Assembly: GCA_009923795.1 (NCBI GenBank)
Contig: RFSU01000058.1
Span: 1-11,489, forward strand
Reading direction: 5' to 3'
Origin: Sphingomonadaceae bacterium
GTDB lineage: Bacteria; Pseudomonadota; Alphaproteobacteria; Sphingomonadales; Sphingomonadaceae
Length of the DNA: 11,489 nucleotides
Part shown: positions 1 to 5,882 of the stretch, in pieces
Numbering within the stretch: position 1 is the stretch's first letter
How the letters are laid out: each line of letters starts with the position of its first letter
Notes under the pieces: generated by a model
Database searches by the model: none
What the model saw: the letters and a program-made list of their open reading frames with translations, nothing else
What the model was told of the DNA's origin: nothing
Made by a program: the position numbers and the translations under genes

Positions 1-2
1 CT

Positions 3-1214
3 GGGCGGCTTGGCCTACCGCGGGATGCCATTACCCCCATTTGGGCAGCCAATGCCCTGCCCGCCTCTGGGATTGGCGATCTCGGACAGGATGCGCTCGA
101 CCGGCTGACCAATGGGCGGCAAATCAGCATCGGCGTTGAAGTGGGCGATGATGCCTATTTCATGCGGGCGATGACCCGCCCGGCCGATCTTGCCGATCAA
201 CTCAAGCTAATGGCGACAAAATTTGTTCATCCCGGCTGGGACCCAGCCCCCCTCTTGCGGGCGCGGGCGGCGATGCTGCTTGGACTACGCACGGCGACAA
301 GCTCCCCCGGCGATGTCCTGACGCGCCAGCTTGGTACCATCCTGCGCGATGGAGATAAACGCTGGGCAACCCCCGATGAAGCCGATGTTGAAGCCCTCAC
401 GCCCCAGAGCTTCCGAGATTTTTGGGAGCGCGTTTTGGCACATGGGCCAATTGAATTGTCCATTTTTGGCGACTTTGATCCAGAAGCCACGCGCAAAGCC
501 GTGCTCGATAGCTTTGGGGCCATGGCGCCTCGGCCAGAGGCTTCCACGATCACCAATGGCGATATCATCAGCACCGCGCGGCCCAACCGCACGCCCCTTC
601 GCCTGACGCATCAGGGGTCCCTAGATCAGGCAATTTCCCTTTTGTCATGGCCAACGGGTGCCGGGACGAAAACCATTCGGACAGGTCGTCAACTTGATAT
701 GCTCGCCGCCATTTTCAACGACCGTTTGTTTGAACAATTCCGCGAAGGCGACGGCGCAAGCTATAGCCCCGATGTGGAGAGCAACTGGCCGATTGGCTAT
801 CGATCAGGCGGCAGCTTTACCGCTCTGGCGCAGGTGAAGCCCGATGCCGTGGATGTTTTCTTCACCCGCGCCCGCGCCATTGCCGCTGACCTTGCGACAC
901 GCCCGGTCTCTCCAGATGAATTGCAGCGCGCCATCGGCCCCATGCGTCAGCGCCTCAGCCGGGCATCGACGGGCAACAGCTATTGGCTCAGCCAACTCTC
1001 CGGCGCGACACGCAACCCCATGCGTATTACCAATTTACTGCGCTGGCAAAGCGACTTGGAAAAGATCACACCGCGCGATCTACAAAGGCTCGCAAAGCGA
1101 TATTTGAAACCGGGGAAGAGCTTTTCGCTGGTCGTCGTGCCAGAGCCTAAGCCTGCTACCGAAACGCTGGTTAGCGAAGCCGCTCGGCATGCCAGTGCAA
1201 ATGATCAGCCATGA
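3..1214 (+). CDS. M16 (insulinase/pitrilysin-type) zinc peptidase, C-terminal half, 5' end outside window
   Basis: The frame is open from the first bases of the window to the TGA at 1212-1214, giving 403 visible residues, so the start lies upstream. The visible part resembles the second half (third and fourth domains) of tandem M16 proteins of roughly 900-950 residues. One domain runs from the left edge to about residue 175 and the last from about 195 to 385. The last domain carries the segment REGDGASYSP (R247 and Y254 in visible numbering), which fits the conserved Arg/Tyr pair that binds substrate in M16 enzymes. The zinc-binding HxxEH motif belongs to the first domain and would lie upstream, so catalytic competence cannot be judged here. 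Such bacterial proteins are usually exported and act on peptides in the periplasm; the signal peptide would also be off-window. The final 14 codons overlap the end of fghA on the other strand. The family call is firm, the exact role unknown. Confidence 0.88.
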   Translation, partial: GRLGLPRDAITPIWAANALPASGIGDLGQDALDRLTNGRQISIGVEVGDDAYFMRAMTRPADLADQLKLMATKFVHPGWDPAPLLRARAAMLLGLRTATSSPGDVLTRQLGTILRDGDKRWATPDEADVEALTPQSFRDFWERVLAHGPIELSIFGDFDPEATRKAVLDSFGAMAPRPEASTITNGDIISTARPNRTPLRLTHQGSLDQAISLLSWPTGAGTKTIRTGRQLDMLAAIFNDRLFEQFREGDGASYSPDVESNWPIGYRSGGSFTALAQVKPDAVDVFFTRARAIAADLATRPVSPDELQRAIGPMRQRLSRASTGNSYWLSQLSGATRNPMRITNLLRWQSDLEKITPRDLQRLAKRYLKPGKSFSLVVVPEPKPATETLVSEAARHASANDQP

Positions 1215-2013
1215 AGCTTGAGATGAAATAATAGCTATGGTCATAGCCCGGCTGCATCCGCAGCGTCAGCTTCTGCCCGGCCTTTGCACAGGCGGCTTCG
1301 AGCAATTCAGGCTTAAGCTGTTCCACTAGAAAGTTATCCGCCCCGCCCTGATCCACCAAAAGGTCGGGCAAGCGCGCGCCGCCTTCGATCAAGGCACAGG
1401 CGTCATACTCAGCCCAAGCCGCTTGATCGGGGCCAAGATAGCCCGCCAGCGCCTTATGCCCCCAAGGGCAGTTGAGCGGGGAAACGATGGGCGCAAAGGC
1501 GGAGACACTCTTGAAGCGATCCGGATTGCGCAATGCGATGGTCAGCGCACCATGCCCGCCCATGGAATGGCCCGTAATGCCCTGGCGCGTGCTATCCACG
1601 GGGAAATTGGCCGCGATGAGATCAGGCAATTCCCGCTCAATATAATCACGCATCCGATAATGCGGGGCAAAGGGGTCTTGCGTTGCATTGACGTAAAATC
1701 CAGCACCCAGACCAAAATCATAAGCGGCCTCGGCATCGTCCGCCACACCTTCGCCACGCGGGCTGGTATCGGGCGCGACGAAAATCAGACCAAGCTTTGC
1801 GCAGGCGGCCCGAAATTCACCCTTCTCGGTAACATTCGCATGGGTGCAGGTCAGGCCAGACAGATACCAGACCACCGGAAGCTTCGCGCCCGGCGCATGA
1901 TCCGGCACGAAGACCGAAAACGTCATCTCCGTCCCCGTCGCGCTGGAGGCGTGCTTATACACACCTTGCGTTCCGCCATGGCTGCGATTGGTGGAGAGGG
2001 TTTCAATGGTCAT
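1171..2013 (-). CDS. fghA: S-formylglutathione hydrolase (esterase D family)
   Basis: This 280-residue alpha/beta hydrolase matches the usual length of the family. It hydrolyses S-formylglutathione to formate and glutathione, the last step of glutathione-dependent formaldehyde detoxification in the cytoplasm. The nucleophile elbow GHSMGGHGA places the catalytic Ser at residue 150. The other triad members are likely Asp226 (DQGGADNFL) and His259 (GYDHSYYFI). LSGLTCTHAN near residue 51 is the family's oxyanion-region signature, and the ending SFMADHLHWHAERL is typical. The ATG at 2011-2013 is preceded by a weak AAAAGG about eight bases upstream. The partner dehydrogenase gene (adhC/frmA) is not visible next to it, so the enzyme may be encoded apart from its pathway partner. 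The 3' end overlaps the M16 gene tail to tail by 44 bp, so no separate terminator fits between them. Confidence 0.96.
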   Translation of the reverse strand: MTIETLSTNRSHGGTQGVYKHASSATGTEMTFSVFVPDHAPGAKLPVVWYLSGLTCTHANVTEKGEFRAACAKLGLIFVAPDTSPRGEGVADDAEAAYDFGLGAGFYVNATQDPFAPHYRMRDYIERELPDLIAANFPVDSTRQGITGHSMGGHGALTIALRNPDRFKSVSAFAPIVSPLNCPWGHKALAGYLGPDQAAWAEYDACALIEGGARLPDLLVDQGGADNFLVEQLKPELLEAACAKAGQKLTLRMQPGYDHSYYFISSFMADHLHWHAERLR

Positions 2014-2123
2014 GACGCGGGCCTTTTGCTGAATCTACGGGTCTGAAACTGCTCCTGCGCAATGCCGTCCTTAATGGCAAGACTGGTCGCAAAAACTTGT
2101 GCGGCACGAAACGGGTTTGACAT
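2010..2123 (-). CDS. Possible small 37-residue protein translationally coupled to fghA
   Basis: An ATG at 2121-2123 (minus strand) opens a 37-codon frame whose TGA overlaps the fghA start codon as ATGA, the classic arrangement for coupled translation. It begins MSNPFRAAQVFATSL and ends in a basic tail, RRFSKRPAS. Net charge is about +4, with no signal peptide and no membrane span. It occupies most of the fghA/dipeptidase intergenic region and would explain the otherwise empty 137 bp. Against it, the AAAAGG upstream is only two bases from the ATG, too close for a normal ribosome binding site, and I do not recognise the family. It may be a chance open frame or a short upstream ORF that tunes fghA translation. 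Confidence 0.35.
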   Translation of the reverse strand: MSNPFRAAQVFATSLAIKDGIAQEQFQTRRFSKRPAS

Positions 2124-2145
2124 GGCCTTTTCGCAAGTTAAGCCA
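2117..2145 (+). promoter_or_regulatory. Candidate promoter for the M19 dipeptidase gene
   Basis: A perfect TTGACA stands at 2117-2122. Seventeen bases downstream, at 2140-2145, the sequence is AAGCCA, a poor match to a -10 box. If this is the promoter, transcription would start at or within a few bases of the ATG at 2151 and the mRNA would be leaderless or nearly so. That would agree with the absence of a clear Shine-Dalgarno sequence before that ATG. The site also overlaps the start codon of the tentative small ORF on the other strand. The -35 match is seen directly; its function is inferred. Confidence 0.3.
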
Positions 2146-2150
2146 AGCTT

Positions 2151-3411
2151 ATGATCAAGAACCGCACCCCCTTCGCCATTGCCCTTCTTCTGTCTGCTGG
2201 CCTTGCCCATGCGGCCACACCCGAGCAAACGGCCAGAGCTGCGCTCAAAAATGCGCCGGTCGTCGATGGGCATAATGATGTGCCGGAACAAATCCGGGCA
2301 CGCTTTGACAATAATCTGAACCGCTTTGATTTCCGCGACACAAGCAAGACGGGCGATGCGGATCACATGGTCATGCACACGGACCTTACCCGCCTGAAAA
2401 AGGGAATGGTTGGGGGCCAGTTCTGGTCTGTCTGGGTGCCGGCCTCTCTTCCAGAGGCAGAGGCTGCGCGCGAGGTGACGGAGCAAATTGATACTGTCCA
2501 CCGCCTTGTCGCTGCTTACCCCAATGATCTGCGCCTTGCCCTGACAGCCGCCGACATTGAAACGGCGTTTAAGGACAAGAAGATTGCGTCTCTGATTGGC
2601 ATGGAAGGCGGCCATTCCATCGGCTCATCGGTTGCGGTGCTGCGGCAAATGTATCGTGCGGGCGCCCGCTATATGACGCTGACCCACAGCAAAACCATGG
2701 CCTGGGCGGATAGCGGGACCGATGCGCCAAAATTTGATGGCCTCTCACCCTTTGGCTTTGAAATTGTGAAGGAAATGAACCGGATCGGCATGTTGGTTGA
2801 TCTCAGCCATGTGTCGGAAGCGACGATGCAAGATACGCTCGACATCGCCAAAGCCCCGGTCATTTTCAGCCATTCGGGCGCACGCGCCATTGATGGACAT
2901 GGGCGCAATGTGCCCGACAGCGTGCTAGAACGCCTGCCGCAAAATGGCGGGCGTTATGGTTGTGCTTCTGCCCGATTATGTGAGTGAAAAGGTGCGCCAA
3001 TGGTCTGCCTCGCGCGCTGGGGAAGAGGCGCGCCTACAAAAGCTTTACCCTTATGACAAAGCGCTGGTCTCAGCCGGGCTGGCGGCATGGGACAAGGCCA
3101 ATGCAAAGCCTGTGGCAACCATAGAGGAGGTAGCCGACCATATTGACCATATCCGCGCGGTCGCTGGGATCGATCATATCGGTCTCGGCGGGGATTATGA
3201 CGGCATGGATAGCGCGCCCTTAGGGATGGAGGATGTGTCTGGCTATCCCGCGTTGTTCATCGAACTGGCAAAGCGCGGCTATAGCCAGTCTGACCTTGAG
3301 AAAATCGCCAGCCGCAACATCATCCGCGCGTTGAAAGGCGCAGAGGCGACAGCGGCCCTGATGGCCAAAAATCCGCCAAGCGAGGCGCGGATCGAAGCCC
3401 CGGCACCCTAA
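2151..3411 (+). pseudogene. Secreted M19 (renal/membrane-type) dipeptidase gene interrupted by a one-base frameshift
   Basis: Two abutting frames, 2151-2987 and the frame ending at the TAA 3409-3411, together encode one M19 zinc dipeptidase of about 419 residues, the normal length. These enzymes cleave dipeptides, some including D-amino acid or beta-lactam-like bonds. Residues 1-21 form a signal peptide ending AHA, so the product would be exported. Metal ligands are visible: H41 and D43 (GHNDV), E152 (GMEGGH), H220 (DLSHVSE) and H241 (IFSHSG). The catalytic Asp motif GGDYDG (about residue 348 after correction) lies in the second frame. At NGG (265-267) the first frame runs off into 11 foreign residues and a TGA, while the +1 frame continues as VMVVLLPDYVSEKVRQW. 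Removing one G restores the protein. As read, the product would lack the C-terminal third and be inactive. It may be a true lesion or a sequencing error. Confidence 0.9.
2946..2954 (+). other. Frameshift site in the dipeptidase gene
   Basis: The bases read GGCGGGCGT. With one G removed from the GGG at 2949-2951, codons become AAT GGC GGC GTT (N-G-G-V) and join both halves in one frame. The run is only three Gs long, so a homopolymer error is possible but not the strongest case. There is no obvious downstream stem-loop or other signal that would argue for programmed frameshifting. Confidence 0.8.
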
Positions 3412-3418
3412 GGCAAGT

Positions 3419-4354
3419 TTAGCCCTTTCGGTGCGCCCAAAAATGGTGCGCCCCGACAATGACCGACCCAAGTGCCAGGCCAAATACGCCCGCGCCCGCC
3501 GCATGGGCGATCCATTGAACACTGGCCTGTGCGACAGGCACAGCGAGCCCTGCAGACTTCGCCAAATGATCGACCCATTCTGGCAAGGGGGTCAGATGGA
3601 ATTCGTGCAGCCCGTGGAGAACAATGCCGCCGCCCACCCAAATCATCGCGGCGATACCGATGATCGACAATGCCGACAAAACAAACGGCATCGCCCGCAC
3701 AAGCCGAGTGCCTACGGCCGTTCCCAGCGCGCTGCCGCCCTGCGCCATGCGCAGGCCAAGATCATCCATCTTCACAATCAAAGCGACCACCCCGTAGACG
3801 GCGACGGTAATGGCAAGCGCCACGATCAACAAAATGCTGCCCTGCATCGCAATTGGCTCTTCCGCGACTTCCGCCAGCGCAATCGCCATAATTTCTGCAG
3901 ACAGGATAAAGTCTGTTCGCACAGCCCCTGCAACCATCTGGGATTCATGCCCGACCGCGCTCAATTCAACTCCCGCTTCTTCTAATTTCTCCGGCTTAGG
4001 CCGCAGCGATTCCAAAACCTTCTCGGCCCCTTCAAAGCAAAGATAGGCCCCGCCCGCCATCAAAATGGGCGTAATGGCAGCGGGAAGAAAATAGCTCAGC
4101 AGCAGGGCGATGGGGAGGATGACGAGCAGCTTATTGCGCAGGGAGCCGCGGGCAATGCGATAAATGACCGGCAATTCCCGATCCGGCGTAAAGCCCGTCA
4201 CATAGCGTGGTGTCACGGCAGTATCGTCAATGACGACGCCTGCTGCCTTCACGCCTGCCTTCCCGGCCGCGGCCCCGACATCATCAATGGACGCGGCCGC
4301 CAATTTGGCAATCACCGCCACATCATCCAGCAGCGCTGCAAGGCCCGATGCCAT
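3419..4354 (-). CDS. DUF808 family (YedI-like) inner-membrane protein
   Basis: The 311-residue product opens with MASGLAALLDDVAVIAKLAAASIDDV, the recognisable start of the DUF808/YedI family, and has the usual length. After a soluble N-terminal stretch with VTGFTPDRELPVIYRIARGS (about 52-71), I see hydrophobic segments at about 75-107, 172-195, 222-247 and 283-303, so it is an integral inner-membrane protein. The function of the family is unknown. The ATG at 4352-4354 is supported by AAGGAAA six bases upstream, one of the better ribosome binding sites in the window. The TAA (3419-3421, complement) lies seven bases from the stop of the convergent dipeptidase gene. Upstream, the gene faces away from the serine hydrolase gene across a 262-bp region, so it is probably transcribed alone from that region. 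Confidence 0.9.
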   Translation of the reverse strand: MASGLAALLDDVAVIAKLAAASIDDVGAAAGKAGVKAAGVVIDDTAVTPRYVTGFTPDRELPVIYRIARGSLRNKLLVILPIALLLSYFLPAAITPILMAGGAYLCFEGAEKVLESLRPKPEKLEEAGVELSAVGHESQMVAGAVRTDFILSAEIMAIALAEVAEEPIAMQGSILLIVALAITVAVYGVVALIVKMDDLGLRMAQGGSALGTAVGTRLVRAMPFVLSALSIIGIAAMIWVGGGIVLHGLHEFHLTPLPEWVDHLAKSAGLAVPVAQASVQWIAHAAGAGVFGLALGSVIVGAHHFWAHRKG

Positions 4355-4616
4355 AGAGACTTTCCTTCCCGTTTTCTAACACGCTCGATAGGGATTTTGG
4401 CTCGGAGCGTCCAGCCGGAGAAGATTAATCATGTCGTGCTGCAATTTTCCTTCTTGAAAGAATTTTGGCCAAACCAAGCAATGTTAATGGAATATAAGCT
4501 TTTATTCGGCATATATGCTCCATTCGTCGCTGCCACAGAATCGTTCGTCGCAAGGCGGGTGGCCCGATTCATCGGTCTTGCTAGGACTTGTCGGCAAGAA
4601 CAGGGGACATTTGGAT
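4355..4616. promoter_or_regulatory. Divergent intergenic region, AT-richer than its surroundings, with two short palindromes
   Basis: This is the largest gene-free stretch and must hold the promoters of both the DUF808 gene (leftward) and the serine hydrolase gene (rightward). It is noticeably AT-rich from about 4440 to 4520. Two perfect 10-bp palindromes are present: TTTGGCCAAA at 4464-4473 and GCATATATGC at 4509-4518. TTGAAA at 4454-4459 and TATAAG at 4493-4498 resemble promoter boxes, but they are 33 bases apart and cannot be paired with each other, so I do not assign an exact promoter. AAGGAAA (complement of 4361-4367) is the ribosome binding site of the DUF808 gene. Confidence 0.45.
4602..4607 (+). 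promoter_or_regulatory. Ribosome binding site deciding the start of the serine hydrolase
   Basis: AGGGGA lies nine bases before the ATG at 4617. It favours that start over the in-frame ATG at 4515, which would add 34 polar residues ahead of the signal peptide and has no comparable ribosome binding site. Confidence 0.6.
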
Positions 4617-5834
4617 ATGACATCAACGGCGGCAAACCCGGTTCGGCTAACCATTGGGATCTGCTTGTTGACGCTCGCATGCATAGCCCCGGCCGAATTG
4701 CCGGCCTTTGCCGAAGCAGCCTCTGTCAAGAAACCTGCCTCTGCTAAAAATGATCAGGCCTCAGGCTCCCCAATGACGCTAAAGCTGCGCGCAACGGGTC
4801 ATTCGATCAGCATCATGGTGCCGCCGCCATCGCCGGGGCTAACCATGAATGATTCCGCCCGCGCGGCACCGGCGGAATTGACCACCTCCCTCAGGGCTTT
4901 GTGGTCTTCCTTTCCGGGCAAGGCCGGCATCGCCGTGATGAAGGGCGATGGATCTTGGATGGTCTCCTATCGCGGCGATGAGCCAATGCCGCAACAGAGC
5001 GTGTCCAAGCTATGGGTATCCATCGCTGTGATGGACGCGGTGGATAAAGGGCGGCTGCGCCTTGAAGATAAAGTCACGCTGCGCAGATCTGACATGACGC
5101 TCTTTCATCAGCCAATTGCATCGCTGATCGGCCCCAATGGCTATACAACAACAATTGGCGCCCTGTTGCAGCGCGCGATGACGCAAAGCGACAATACTGC
5201 CAATGACTTCCTGATGCGCCGTGTTGGCGGCCCAACCGCCATTCGAGATCTTATTGCATCTAAGCGGCTTGGGGCCATTCGCTTTGGCCCGGGAGAACGG
5301 CATTTTCAGGCAGCGACAGCGGGCCTGACTTGGCGTCCGGAATATAGCAGCGGCTGGGCATTCCAAAATGCCCGTGCATCCCTGCCCCTGAGTGTGCGCA
5401 AAAGCGCGATGGACAAATATGTGGCAGACCCGATGGATGGCGCGACACCCGCCGCCATTGCGCGCTCGCTGGCACGTCTAAAACGCGGCGAATTATTGAG
5501 CGCCCAATCCACCCGCTATTTGTTGAACGTTATGGAACATACAGCCACTGGCCGGGCGCGACTTAAGGCGGGCGTCCCTGCGGGCTGGAAACTGGCGCAT
5601 AAAACAGGCACCGGCCAAGATTTGCAGAGCAGAACCGCTGGCTTTAACGATGTGGGCATCATGACGGCGCCAGATGGCACAAGCTATACCGTCGCCGTGA
5701 TGATCGCGGATACAAAAGCCCCCATTAGCTATCGCCAACGGCTGATCCAGCAGGTTGCAGCCACTGTAGTGGCCAGCCACCGTTCCGGCCAATTTGCGTC
5801 CCGCTCCTCGGGCGTCTCTGCAAGCGCAAACTAA
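4617..5834 (+). CDS. Exported serine hydrolase of the class A beta-lactamase-like family
   Basis: From the ATG at 4617 the product has 405 residues and begins with a signal peptide. Its core is VRLTIGICLLTLACIA (9-24), with likely cleavage near AFAEA, so it should act in the periplasm. The penicilloyl-serine transferase fold is shown by S128-V-S-K131 (SxxK), S191-D-N193 (SDN) and K329-T-G331 (KTG). The SDN-to-KTG distance is about 34 residues longer than in typical class A enzymes (138 versus about 104). The canonical omega-loop ExxLN is not seen. GERHFQ puts a Glu at residue 227, 36 residues after the SDN serine and so in the right place for the general base, but followed by Q rather than N. 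The substrate could be a peptidoglycan peptide, a beta-lactam or another ester/amide; sequence alone does not decide, and it should not be called a resistance gene on this evidence. It ends 48 bp before polA. Confidence 0.85.
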   Translation: MTSTAANPVRLTIGICLLTLACIAPAELPAFAEAASVKKPASAKNDQASGSPMTLKLRATGHSISIMVPPPSPGLTMNDSARAAPAELTTSLRALWSSFPGKAGIAVMKGDGSWMVSYRGDEPMPQQSVSKLWVSIAVMDAVDKGRLRLEDKVTLRRSDMTLFHQPIASLIGPNGYTTTIGALLQRAMTQSDNTANDFLMRRVGGPTAIRDLIASKRLGAIRFGPGERHFQAATAGLTWRPEYSSGWAFQNARASLPLSVRKSAMDKYVADPMDGATPAAIARSLARLKRGELLSAQSTRYLLNVMEHTATGRARLKAGVPAGWKLAHKTGTGQDLQSRTAGFNDVGIMTAPDGTSYTVAVMIADTKAPISYRQRLIQQVAATVVASHRSGQFASRSSGVSASAN

Positions 5835-5841
5835 CCCGCAA

Positions 5842-5868
5842 AAGCTGTCGCCAAATTGGCGTCCGCTT
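5842..5868 (+). repeat. Inverted repeat in the spacer before polA
   Basis: The 27-bp stretch is an interrupted inverted repeat. The inner arms are CGCCAA (5849-5854) and TTGGCG (5856-5861), around a central A. The outer arms are AAGC (5842-5845) and GCTT (5865-5868), separated from the inner arms by three unpaired bases on each side. As RNA it could fold into a hairpin ending 14 bases before the polA ATG. There is no T-run, so it is a weak candidate terminator. It could instead be an operator or a leader hairpin that affects polA translation. Confidence 0.4.
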
Positions 5869-5882
5869 GCTAATCCCCCGTC

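Noticed and set aside
1423..2046. 207-codon open frame on the plus strand across fghA
   Set aside because: It is antisense to a canonical fghA with an intact catalytic triad, has no recognisable domain and no good start signal; it is a by-product of GC-rich coding sequence.
2010..2615. 201-codon open frame on the minus strand across the dipeptidase N-terminus
   Set aside because: Most of it mirrors the dipeptidase signal peptide and metal-site region. Only its last 37 codons fall in intergenic DNA, and these are reported separately as a tentative small ORF.
2940..2990. Programmed +1 frameshifting in the dipeptidase
   Set aside because: There is no in-frame stop or rare codon at the shift point, no slippery heptamer and no obvious stimulatory structure, and I know of no M19 dipeptidase decoded this way; a lesion or sequencing error is simpler.
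3430..3453. Direct repeat of GGTGCGCCC near the end of the DUF808 gene
   Set aside because: Two 9-bp copies 15 bp apart lie in frame within the coding sequence (GAHHFWAHRKG) and reflect similar codons rather than a mobile-element or array signal.
4515..4616. Upstream in-frame ATG for the serine hydrolase
   Set aside because: It adds 34 polar residues in front of a good signal peptide and has no comparable ribosome binding site; AGGGGA before 4617 fits better.
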